Below, piece after piece: positions 30,700-41,365 of a stretch of DNA of 64,000 bases. The position numbers were made by a program, and so were the translations under genes. The notes below the pieces were generated by a model that was not told where the DNA came from, ran no database searches, and saw nothing but the letters and a program-made list of their open reading frames with translations. This DNA is from Amanita rubescens (lineage: Eukaryota > Basidiomycota > Agaricomycetes > Agaricales > Amanitaceae), in NCBI GenBank assembly GCA_015039365.1, contig WION01000059.1, forward strand, positions 150,366 to 214,365, read 5' to 3'. Every line of letters starts with the position of its first letter. Position 1 is the stretch's first letter.

Positions 30700-33600
30700 C
30701 CATAAATTGTTCATAAGTAATGCATGACTATACAAAGAACCTACCATCAATGTGAGTCACCTGCCTATAGAGTAATGTGACCATATCTTGATAACCAGAG
30801 TGCAGAAATTCAGCAGTGATTTCAGTCTTCAGCTTCTGAGCATAGCAGTTTTGCTGGTATTGATACAAGGCTTGTGTAACAGATGGCAGAAATGCTCTGT
30901 TGATCCAAAAGGATAGCTTGGCAATGACAATAATTGCTTCAAAGTTTGAGCATAAATACAGTAAATGAAAAGGAATAATTTACAAACTAAGATCTGGCAA
31001 CCAGTAGGCTTGTTGCAATGGTATCAGTTGCATATCATTCAGAAAGGAAAGATCAAATACCATGATGGCAAAGTGCCGTTTCCTGTCTCCAAACATGGAG
31101 AAAAGTTCATCCTAGTTAGTGTGAGATTAGTGTGACAGTAAAACACCCAATGTATCATCAAACCTACACACTAGCATGCAAACTAATGTGAAAATCAATG
31201 TCTCATTAACCACCATCACTTACCTAGAAGTAATATAAATGACAACAAAATTATCACATGAGGTGGAAGTGGGTGGGCTGAAGTGAAATCTTACAATCTA
31301 CGATGATAATAATGTAAAAGGAAGACATGGAAAAGATATGGCAATATGCTCACTTTCTGATATATGTATGTAAGATGTGATGGGACTCCCTTTCACAAAA
31401 TGTGCAACATCACTCACTTCCTGTTGGTCATAGGAAAAGCTGTGATGGGACTCCCTTTCACAAAATGTGCAACATCACTCACTTCCTGTCAGTGATAGGA
31501 AAAGATGTGATGAGTCCACTTTTCACAAAATGTGCAATGTCACTCACAAGCTGTTGGTCATAGGAAAAGATGTCATGGTCATGAGACTGCCTTTCATATA
31601 ATGTGCAATGTCACTCACTCCCTGTTGGTCATAGGAAAAATGTGATGAGACTGGCTTTCACAAATGTGCTGGTCACTCACAAGCTATTGGTCATAGGAAA
31701 ATGTTTGATGAGACTGGCTATCACACAATGTACATTGAATGTCACTGACTCGCTGTTAGTCATAGGAATTGAAAGGTGTCATGAAACTGGCTTTCACAAA
31801 ATGTGCAATGTCACTCACAAACTGTTGGTCACAGGAAAAGATGTGATGGGTCTACCTTTCACAAAATGTGCAATGTCACTCACTCCCTGTTGGTAATAGG
31901 AAAAGATGTGATGAGACTGGCTTTCACAAACTGTGCAATGTCACTGACTCGCTGTTGATCATAGGAAAAGAGTCTGCCTTTCACACAAATGTGTAATATT
32001 ACTCACAACCTCCAAGTTGGTAGGAAAAGATGTGATGAGCTCATCGCCTTTCATAAGATGTCCAATGTCACTCACAAACTGTTGGTCATAGGAAAAGATG
32101 TGATGAGACTGCCTTTCACATAGTATGCAATGTCACTCACTCCCTGTTGGTCTGATGTGATGACTGCTTTTCATAAAATGTGCAATACAACTCACCCCCT
32201 GTTGGCCATAGGAAAAGATGTGATGATATGTACTGCCTTTCACAAAATGTACAATAGCACTCACTCCCTGTTGGTCATAGTAGGAAAAGATGTGATGAGA
32301 TTGTCTTTGACAAAGTATACAATTTCACTCACTCCCTGTTGATCATAGAAAAGATGTGATTAGACTGCATCCACAAAAATCTTCAATGTTGTCACTCACA
32401 TCCTGTCAGGAATAGGGAAAAATACTTAGAGTAGTTTTCTAGAAATATTTGCAATGTTACTCACATACTGTAGGTCACAGGAAAATTTTGGAAAAGATCA
32501 TCTTTGAGACAAGCTGGCATGACACTGACCTTCTATAGGAAAAGATGTGATTTCACTGCTTAGTACTCACAATATCACTCACAATCTGTAGAACATGAGA
32601 ATGTCTCCAGAGTGTCTTGCAGCAGAGCAGCTAGCAACACTCACTTCCTTTAAGAATTAAATTAGCATAATGAGTTGGGAATACAGAAAACAATGGCACT
32701 GACTCTCTTTTGCCATAGTATTTCATATGATGAATTCAAATCTCACAAAAGTATCACATACATCCTGTTTGTGTTGCAATAGCTTGTCAAGAGGAATTGG
32801 GAGGGGGGAGATATTGATATTTACTGTCTGTTGTTTTGGGACAAGATGTAATGTTTATAATCAGACAGAGGGAAATGTCACTTACTTCCTGTTATTAATA
32901 CAATGAAGTTTGCTGAGCATTGATTTCAAATAACAGTAAGTCACCCAACTTTCTATTGTTCATTGAATTATGTAGAACTTGGGCAACATCAATGTTGCTT
33001 ACTTTCTTTAAGCAGGTTAGATGTGGTGTGAGGCAGTGTTGTGTTACTCACTCCCTGTCCATGAAGGATTGACAAGTCTGCTTACAAAGATGGAGTAACT
33101 TACTTGCTGTTGGTCACCATAGGATCATTTACCAAAAATCAAAATTGGGTCATGTCACTCACTTCCTGTAGAGTATTGGAGATAAGACTGCTGATGGTGA
33201 AAGGACACATTGCTCACAAACTGTTGTCATGAGAAAATATATCAGATCTATGCCAGTTCAATGCCACTCACCCACTGATATTAATGTCATCAGATCCTGC
33301 CAGCAAGAATATGGTGACAACTAACCTCTGTTTCACTTAGTTGTTGATTAGACATCTGAGGTATGACTGGTTTTTTTTTTTCATTTGAAGGCAGTGGAGT
33401 GTTACTTACCTCCTGATGAACTTTTTGCAAGTCTTTGTCATTCCATATGAAGGCCACCTACCTCCCTGTCAACCTATTGACATTATAACTTTTCCTATAC
33501 TAATGTGCAGTTTGACCAAAATGCATACCCAGAAATGTGGAAATTTTGAAAAAACTATGATGATGACATGATCCCATGTCAAATGTTGATGTTTCAGAAC

Positions 33601-34897
33601 ATGTCTGAACATTGTCAATGTTAGTAAGTGACATTGTGAATTTGACCCTCACTGAAGTGCAGATTTAACACAAAGGTCAAGATTATTCATCTGAGTTGAA
33701 ATAAACAGCTGGTGCATGCTATCACTATCTATGACATCAGCAGTTGTCTGAGTCAATTCAGCACAATCATTCTCTGGTAAATCCAGATCTATAAAAGAAC
33801 ATCACTCCCATTTTCAAGAAGAAATACTCATCATTCTCACCTTCAAACCGCACAAATGCCTTGGGAGGATAGTTCACTTCCAAAACTTTAGGAAGATAAA
33901 CTTGCTGAAAAGTGATTTCAGCAATGTTCCTGGCTCTCTCCCACTTATCTTCATCATTCAAGTTTGTATCAGTCAAGTTGACAAATGCACTTGCTATTTG
34001 ACCATCAAATTTGGTGAATATAACCACCAAAGGAACTATAAAGGAAATATTTACTAGTCAGTACTAGTAGATTTGTGGGAAGTTTGCCAATGGAAAGGAG
34101 GTACAATAGTTAATCCAGCAAGTGCAACAAGATGAGATATGAATTCATTAGGACTTGCCTCTGCCTGTCCCTTTATTGAAGAATTCAAGTTCAGCAGGTA
34201 GAATGGGACGAGGGTCATCCATGGGTATACAGTACCTAGAGGCAGGTCAGCCAGTATTGTAATGGGATAAAGCAAGATACCAAATTGCATGCAGCTGGTT
34301 TTTCAGCTCAGTTTCTGCAGACTTCTTTTCAATGAACTTCCAAGTAATCCCCAATTCCTCAGTTGAACCAGATTCAAAACCCAGAGAGTCATGGAAGATA
34401 AAGTTACTTCCAGGGTATGTAATTTGATACTCAATATCATGTTTGCCTCTCTGTTATCCACTGCATGTGAATAGGTACATCTACACATTGGTCTGAGTCA
34501 CCTCAAGTGATGGCATGATTTGAATCCGTTGTCCAAGCTGATTACCTGCAAGGAACTCAACAGCTAAAGGAAGCACAAAACTCAGACCAACTTACTACCA
34601 TAATATATGATGGGCCTTGTCCCCCTTGCTACACCACAAACCTTCTCAAGGATAGTTGTCTTGCCTGCATTAGCCCTCCCCATGACAAGAATGCGCAAGT
34701 GTGGGCATAGATAGTATTCCCTGAGCATTTGAACATCTGTCTCATCCACATCTGATGGTATATGTCAAGGATCAGCCACCATGCTGAGAAACATAAATTG
34801 GCCTACCCGCACTAGGAGTTGCAGTTGCCATCATAATTGATGTTGTGTTAGGATCAGATAGCTGGGTGTGTGAATCAAGAACTTGAAGCTGTGACAT
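30700..34897 (-). CDS. P-loop GTPase-like protein with an array of tiny exons
   Basis: Start ATG 34897-34895. Ordinary exons: 34897-34807, 34751-34599, 34545-34502, 34450-34281, 34235-34159, 34035-33841, 33788-33653 and 33604-33529. The protein has a Walker A motif in LRILVMGRANAGKTTIL, then HDIEYQITYPGSNFIFHDS (switch/Walker B-like, with the conserved D), VPLVVIFTKFD (G4-like TKFD) and a helical segment ending SKFPHFW. This order is that of the expanded G-domain/P-loop family of agaricomycetes with no assigned role. The intron 34158-34036 appears to use a GC donor (GCAAGT). After 33529 come exons of 4, 3 and 2 nt, then about 34 of 3 nt, then a normal exon from 31111 (DELFSMFGDRKRHFAIM). The 3' end near 30700 is not resolved. 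Joins before 33529 are well supported; the tiny exons are inferred from splice signals only. Confidence 0.65.
31168..33465 (-). repeat. Array of intron-length units with AG-NNN-GT junctions (candidate one-codon exons)
   Basis: On the minus strand, candidate acceptor AG and donor GT are separated by exactly 3 nt at (first base): 33274, 33220, 33165, 33106, 33054, 33005, 32952 (weak donor GTTGGG), 32888, 32827, 32764, 32706, 32647, 32585, 32532, 32467, 32402, 32335, 32267, 32198, 32143, 32078, 32009, 31951, 31886, 31821, 31752, 31683, 31621, 31550, 31485, 31420, 31356, 31297 and 31170. Upstream lie a 4-nt (33465), a 3-nt (33412) and a 2-nt (33327) unit. Intervals between units are 46-68 nt except the 82-nt one at 33409-33328 and the last-but-one (124 nt). 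From about 31420 to 32335 the interval sequences are similar tandem copies (GTGAGTGACATTGC...ATGACCAACAG). From 32400 to 33465 they share little sequence, yet keep the same junctions. None of the 34 triplets is a stop codon. Confidence 0.8.
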
Positions 34898-35960
34898 GTG
34901 TGTAGGACTTGACAGAGGTAAGGGATCCCGGATAGTACGTGTCCGAACTGTGGATTAAGAGGTCAGCACAGCCGGGCCCTGACTCGAAGTTCAATGGCTC
35001 GGACGTGGTCTGACCTGGTATGTGAAATTGCGCGAGTCGAGATCAAAGAGATAGTGGTGCGACAGATAACCGTGCGACAAGCGACGGCTAGTTAGAAATG
35101 ATGTGTTTGGTCAACTTGACTTGAGAGCGCACACGACACAGCTAAGATGCGAGTGTACTGTGTGGCACAGCGCGCACGGCGGGTACGAGCAAAATCCGTG
35201 CAAAGGGTCGAGAGCACTGGAGCGAAATCGAATGGTGCGTCTAGTCAAAGAGTCGAGAGCGTGCAGGACCATAAGGCTGTATTGACCCCAGGAACCAGGG
35301 GTGGAGTTATACATATTTGGATAACTTCTCCCGGATGTGGCGTCTCACTGGCGCCTCACCCCGTCTTCCTTCCATTCTAGCTCTTGCTCGAAACTGCGGA
35401 TTCTCAGGCCTGTGATACAACAATAAGGACGGGCGCTCGCTTACGAAGGTTCGCTGATCTGCTTCCACACTGGGCTACAAATTGACCACGCTGTCCAACC
35501 ACCATCATGCTTCTGTCCGCGTCCGATCCGTCAATTCATCGCGACTGGTGCCAGATCGTCAACATCCACCATGGCCTGGAAATATGCGGCGAACACTAAG
35601 CGAGAGATCATGCGTCCTACAAAGCAAACGATGGGATATTCTGGCTGTCCAAGCTATACGGTGTAAGGGTGGAAAACGACAGAGACAGACAGAAGGATCC
35701 AACACTTACGAAGGTGCGTTCATCCCTTTCTGTATATACCTTTCACTGACCCCCTTCCGCAAGCCTCAGATCTTCATGCAGGCAGCCAACATCCTTGATC
35801 CACGCCTAGCGCCCATCTACCACCCAAATGCGACCTCAACGTTTATAAACTCCACATCGGCGCCATCTCCCAATTCGATAAGTCCCAATTACAGCCCATC
35901 GACAAACGTCAGGATATCCAAGTTATTTGGAGATTTTCTAATTTTACCGAGTTCCGAAAC
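34898..35960. other. Region upstream of the GTPase gene, no gene supported
   Basis: 34898-35460 contains short phrases repeated around 37380-37500 (for example AGGACCA and CATATTTGGATAA-TTCTCC). A 208-codon open stretch on the plus strand (35482-36108) runs into a duplicated segment and has no recognisable domain, so it is not called as a gene. Confidence 0.4.
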
Positions 35961-35964
35961 CACT

Positions 35965-36745
35965 CGTAGGTTCATGGCTGATATGCACCTTTTCTTGGAG
36001 ACAAGAAGCCATATTACAGGTTTCACTGCGCGGCAGCAGTCTTGTATGGGCCGCGTCCTAGCACACAAATCGTCCACGATAGCTTTTCCACGTCATTCAC
36101 GTCTCTAATTCGGCTAGTTTTTGCAAATGTGTATGATATCTCGATGTTGCTGTCGAACGACGCTGGCAACACCGATAAGGCAAAGTGTTGAACTCTATTG
36201 CACTGCTATCACAGTATCCTTCGTCACCTGTCAATGTAAAGACTGGTACCGATCAAGAGCGCTTATATGTGATAGTGATCAGGATGGTCCTCGTGATTAT
36301 GCATAGGCCATTCGATCCCAAGGCTGGGCCATGCATCCCTCGCATCGCACCATCGTTGCGCGCGCGTCCGGCAATGATAACGTTGACTGCGTCTTGGCAT
36401 CACTAAGGATATTCAACTCAAAACGCACACTTAGCCCAGGAATGGTGGGCATAGGACCAGCGCGCGACGAAATAGGTCGCATGGCTGTATATTTTCAACT
36501 ACGGATGTGGTGCTGTGCATGTGCTAAAAACACGCAGTACGGTACAGATTGCAATAGATTATGGAGGAATGGAGCCAGCTGTACGAAAATATGCAGTGAT
36601 TGGGTCATAACGAAGAAAACGAAAAATTAGCAACTGAAGATTCCTCAACGCTGTGGTGCGTTTTTCGGCACCGTTGAAATTCCATTCGGCATCCTAGCTT
36701 CTCTGCCTCGTCTGGATCAGGAATAGGAGCCCCGATAGACGAAAA
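35965..36745 (+). repeat. Inverted duplicate of 58290-59180, including a pseudogene piece
   Basis: Read on the minus strand, 36745-36660 matches the last codons of the gene at 57353-58414 (GGAGCCCCGATAGACGA versus GAGCCCGGATAGACGA). 36575-35965 matches, in the same inverted order, the region downstream of that gene, with many substitutions and small indels. Shared blocks include GCTGTATATTTTCAA, GAACTCTATTGCACTGCTAT and CTAGCACACAAATCGT. The gene piece here is frameshifted and truncated. The duplication is old. Confidence 0.8.
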
Positions 36746-37115
36746 GGGGCTACCTTTGGTAGGCGAGGTGAGGTCGTTTCTTCGCTACACGCCTACTACC
36801 AGGGGGGGCAGTAGTCCGACCACGAGCTTCAGGGGACCCGCCTACGGCGCGTCACTCGCTTCGCTCGGACTGCGGCCTTCGTCTCGCCCCTGCAGCTCGC
36901 CGGGGGCTGCGCCCCCAGACCCCCCATAAATCCCATTAATTAGTTTAGTGTTAAATCAATATAATTGTTTTCATTGTTAGTTTAGTAGTAATCGATCCTG
37001 GTGCTCTATTCCAGTCAGTGCAGCGCCGACATGGTGAAGTTGCGAACCTGTGCATCACTCGCTTCGCTCGGACGCACGGACGGTTCGCCCCTTCACCATG
37101 TCGGGCGCTGCACCT
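36746..37115. repeat. GC-rich hairpin elements
   Basis: Two GC-rich blocks lie in AT-richer sequence. Both carry the same 19-mer beginning TCACTCGCTTCGCTCGG (36852-36870 and 37055-37073). The second block is framed by a near-perfect 22-bp inverted repeat (37018-37039 and 37091-37113, GTGCAGCG-CCGACATGGTG and its complement). The first ends with a smaller hairpin (GGGGGCTGCGCCCCC, about 36902-36916). Such clusters resemble mobile GC-cluster or double-hairpin elements of fungal mitochondria; that link is inference. Confidence 0.6.
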
Positions 37116-38774
37116 CGTTGCCGTGGTCGGCGAGTGAATGCCGCAAAAGCCGTGTGATTGCCACGGGAGCCGAGCGATAGCCGGGCACTCACCACGTGGT
37201 TTCTTTGGATATAGAAGGAAACTCACGTGGATTAGCCGAAATAAGCGACGCGTATCGGGGCTTGATCTCAGTTTCCCACCTTCGTCCGCTAATATTATAG
37301 ATAAGGTACCTACTCAGACTCTACACAGTCGCAATCTCGTCGGCGTAAGAGTCTCCTCGCCTGAGGATGTGTACTGTATGGCACGGGGACCGGGGTGCGT
37401 CAAGAGCGCGCAGGACCAATGATCAGTTGACTGACGCCTAGGAACCAGATTGATCATCTTGGCAGGCCCATTGACAACATATTTGGATAATTTCTCCATT
37501 GAGTCAGCAACGTTGGTACTCCCGGCCCGGAATCTTAGGCAAGGCGGTGTAGGTGCTATGCGTATGAGAGTCCTCGAGATGCCAAGCTGGGCACGTCCAT
37601 TCCGCTCCTACACACGCAAGACGCGCTCAGGTCGCGATCGCTAGCTTTATCACGCCTAGTCTAGGCCAGATGATCAACTCGCTTCAGCGAGGCTGGCAAA
37701 ACGTCCCTATCACTGTCACCTACTGACGTCACTTCCTGTTCATTCCATTCTGTTTATCCACCGCCTGTCCCTTCTTTTCCTGTCGTGTACAGTCACAAGG
37801 AAAGAGGAAAAGAAAACTCGGACGAAGTTGACGTCAGGACTCAGCCTTAGTCCACGACAAATTGCTGGTCCTCTCACTCTCAGGTTCTCGTGCTCTATCT
37901 AGTGAGTCGTTCATTCCTTCTTTTATAACGGATGTCATCTAATCCACTACCTCAGTGATGCGTACCAGATCACATACCTCTACCACCAACCTCTTCAGCC
38001 CGGCCTACCGATCTTATTCCATGGTTCAAATCGAGGAATAACAGCCCGACGAATACCTCCTTCCTATCGGTCCCATCACTATACCAGAACCCACCCACTA
38101 TTCCCCAATGATATGTTCTGTGTATGCGCAGAACGTCAGGCTGCTACTCCTGCTCCTACCCTCAGCAGGCCCTCTCCCTTCAACGCTTCAAGCGCTGTCA
38201 CCAGCAGCATAAGCAGCAATCCAGATGACTTCCTCCACTGTGCTGAGTCTATTGGCGTCAAGGGTTCTTCATCCTCCTTCACCGCGCCCCGGCTAACGAC
38301 GGTGCCCACCCAGACGACATACTCCGTGTGTGCCCAGAAGGTAGAGCTGCCGGTTTCAATCCGAAGCTGGAAAAACTACCTTCGTTCAGCGGTAACGCGT
38401 TTGTAGTCGGGTTCGCTCTAGCTCTCGCTGGGAAAGAAGGGAAAGAGGAGTACAGATAGCGGACAGGTCACGCCGCCTTTGGGTTGCTTGTACCTATCGG
38501 CTTCTTCCTCTTCATCATTGACTGCTAGGACAGCGGGAGGCGCTGTGGCGGAGCTTACATGGTTACAGAGACGCAACCTGGTGGATGAAGATCCGTTGGG
38601 TGAACACGAGGGAGAGAGCAGGCGTTGGAGGTAAGCGGTCGGTTGCACGGCTAATGTAGATGAGGCTCGCATCGATCCAAGGCATGATATTTTACGTCAG
38701 ATTTTACAAGCCTGAAATTCCAATATACCACTACGAATGAAAAAATTGTAATCCTTAGAGTTATCCAACACGGA
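37116..38774. other. Repeat-derived region without a supported gene
   Basis: Several short open stretches occur, but none shows a known domain, a consistent splice pattern or a good start context. 37370-37510 is related to 35260-35340. A short plus-strand start at about 37958 (MRTRSHTSTTN) stops after about 25 codons. Confidence 0.35.
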
Positions 38775-40200
38775 CTACATCATCCACTCAACATCGGCGA
38801 TCCCCTGTAATTTATTATTTAGTGTTGTACGGAAAAGGTTTTCACGAGGAAACCTACTTGACCACTTGATATTGTCATCTTCCAAGTCCCAGCTGATATC
38901 ATTGCCTTTGATGTGCCAACAATCATAATACACGAAGTTGAAGTTGACACCATATTTTTCAGATATTTGCTGGAATACATCCGGGATCGGTGTACGGCTG
39001 TCTGAGACTACGGTTACTTGCTGTAGCTGCTCAACGAAAGGGAGCCGTTCGATAGTGCGGGATGCTAGCATGGCCGTGAACCCCTCGTTGTCGTTAGTCG
39101 AGTTATAAGGGGAAACCATCGTCAATGCCTTAAGTCGGGGTACGAGTGATTGGATATTGGGGCGACATGTCAGATGCTCGTAGTGGAGGTGATAGCGGTG
39201 AGGACTACGACCGGAAACACGCATAGTTAAGGATTTGATATCTGGTGAGCGCTTCAAGATTGCGGGGAAAGCACCGGTTGGATCAGAGTGCCCGATGTAC
39301 AGATTTTTGAGGGTGCACTCTGATCTGTCCAAGAACGACGTGCCCATTGGTTCCAATCCAAAGAGCGACGTGCTATCATCTATATATAGCTGTTCAAGTG
39401 AAGGACATTGGAGAACCGATAAGATCATAGGCTCCAGAGTTCGCAAAACTCTTAGACGCGGAAACGTTAAGATCGTCAATTTGTTATAATCCTCTAAAGT
39501 TCCTTTAAGTACGGGTATAACCAACTTCTCCAAATTGCGCAATGTGGGGATAATTTCGAGAAACCAGGGCTCGAGAGCGCCCGTGAGCACGAGGGTGGTT
39601 ACATTTGACCAGTCAAATTGCCATTCCCGGACAGCATTCGACTTGACATACGTCAAATTGGGCACAATTTTGAAACAGTCCTGGTCCAAAAAGTTTTGCG
39701 AATTTGGAGGACTTGTGCGCCAAAGCTTCAGCTCAAGGGAACGCAGGTGAGGAAGACGGTCCTTTACAGGGGAGAGAATTGAACCGCCCCATTCTTGGTG
39801 AGCTGAGATTGAGGCGTCCAACCATCGCGCCGATTCTGGGATAAACACCTGGAGAATATCCGTTTCGATCGCAACCTGTATGTTGAAAGAAAACAGTTGC
39901 CCTCGATTACACTCCAGGAAAACCTTGGCCAAAGCAACGATATCATTAACTGATGTGTCATATGATTTCCAGTCCTTGAATAGGCGGAACGTGCTCCAGA
40001 ATTCGGTACTCATCGACCGAAATACTGTCCGCCATGCAGAGCAGATGTGACCCAGATACCATGGAAAGGTAGTAGTACTAGAACGACCGTTGGTGAGTAT
40101 GTGCAACGGGCATGAGAAATACTTGAAAATTTCTTGGATAATATCCGTAGGCGCGGACTGCCATGCTGCGATAGCACTAGTGTCTGGAGAAACTCCAGGT
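38775..40200 (-). CDS. F-box protein with LRR-like C-terminal region
   Basis: The main exon runs 40200-38775 and opens after an AATAG splice acceptor with PGVSPDTSAIAAWQSAPTD, followed by IIQEIFKYFSCPLH, the F-box motif, then WYLGHICSAWRTVFRSMSTEFW, the usual continuation in agaricomycete F-box proteins. About 470 residues are visible, with Leu-rich spaced segments (LPHLRSLEL, FPRLRVLRTLE, CPSLEQLYID). A short upstream exon is likely: an open stretch LRAINELID lies at about 40310-40270 with a GTGAGT donor, but the junction frame could not be settled. The product probably recruits an unknown substrate to an SCF ligase. Confidence 0.7.
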
Positions 40201-40334
40201 CTATTGCGAGTTATTAGACCATGAAAATGAATGAGGAATTCGAGGAAGTGCTACACTCACACTACCATGGGTCAATCAACTCGTTTATGGCCCTGAGAAC
40301 GTGAACACGTAAGGACCTCCGCTGACTATTGGAG

Positions 40335-40760
40335 TTATTGCAGACAAGTACGTATTTACTTGCTGTATGCGCGTTCGTTAGCTGACACTCTTCGAGATGT
40401 AACCGCACCGCACTATGTGAAGATTCCCCCAATCTTTTTGAAAAAAACAGACAAACGAAGAAAGAGAAAACAGGGAACGAGCCAAACCAAGCGAAAGTCG
40501 ACGGCTCTCAGTCTTCTCGAGCTCAGCTACTCGCTCTCTACTGGGATACCTCTTTTCAGCCTCCAGCTTTAACGTCTGAGTCCGCGCCTCCTCTGAGCTA
40601 AAAAGCCTTCGTCCTCTCGGAGCCATACGACGACGTTTATCCCCCAGGTGGAGATGGTTCATCGTGCCATCAAGGGAGTCTTGAACTTGGGCTTTCTATG
40701 CTGAGTAAAGTGAAAAAAAAGGGAAGGGTACAAGGCAGCGGAGAAGCTTCAGAAACCTCA
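40335..40760 (+). pseudogene. Decayed fragment of the tRNA ligase gene (kinase-CPD linker region)
   Basis: TTGCAGACAAGTACGTA at about 40335 matches the end of TRL1 exon 3 and its intron donor (27154-27170). The following TAGCTGACACTC, ACCGCACCG, CAGGGAACGA, CTCTCTACTGGGATACCTC, CCATACGACGACGT and GTGCCATCAAGGGAG blocks run parallel to TRL1 27190-27660. Frames are broken throughout. The copy is much more diverged than 29703-29967. Confidence 0.7.
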
Positions 40761-41365
40761 CCCAACGCGGAGAACTTGAAGAACGGGCGGGTGGTCGCCA
40801 AACCGGTCGGTGGTGGCATCTCCTGCCGTGAAGGGATCTTCGAAGCCACAGATGGCTTCAAGTTTGGCGAGGCATTGGGGAGATAAATTGAATTCGCTGA
40901 GGTACATTCATTATTTGAGTCTCTTTTAGACGGGAACTGACGTGGAGCACTATGGGACGCATACAATCCTTCACGCAGCACTACTACCCTCGCATCAACT
41001 CGTTGCGTATGCCTACGGCGTTTTTCTTTCAAGTTTCTGTCCACGCTCATCGAGTAGTCCACGCAAAAATTCACATTTCTGGCGTAACCCTACTTAGTAC
41101 TCATCTTCCGGACCTTGATCCATTCCGATGCTTCTCTTAGCTCCTGTTGGCCACTATATTACGGTAGCAGCAAACAATGATAAAAAGTCCCCAACCCTGA
41201 TCGATCCTCATTCTCAAGCGGATATATTGACATTCGATGCCAGATTGAATGCTAATTAATTCCTCAGTCCTTATGTATCAATTACAAGACATGCCTCCTG
41301 CTGCTACGAGAGCAATATATATAGTTAACTTTCAGAATGAAGGGTATATGTGCTCTAAGTGATTA
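40761..41365. other. Intergenic, no gene seen
   Basis: Open stretches on both strands are short and carry no recognisable domain. The region lies between a TRL1 remnant and the 3' end of the G-alpha gene. Confidence 0.4.

Noticed and set aside
31603..31896. 97-codon ORF on the plus strand inside the repeat array
   Set aside because: It is the antisense of intron-like repeats and simply repeats one short phrase. No start context or homology.
31380..32340. Regular 58-71 bp repeats resembling a CRISPR array
   Set aside because: The genome is eukaryotic, repeats are not identical, there are no spacer-like unique segments, and the conserved parts are splice donor and acceptor signals on the minus strand.
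35482..36108. 208-codon ORF on the plus strand
   Set aside because: Composition is not protein-like, there is no domain, and its second half lies in an old inverted duplicate where the partner copy is not open in this frame.
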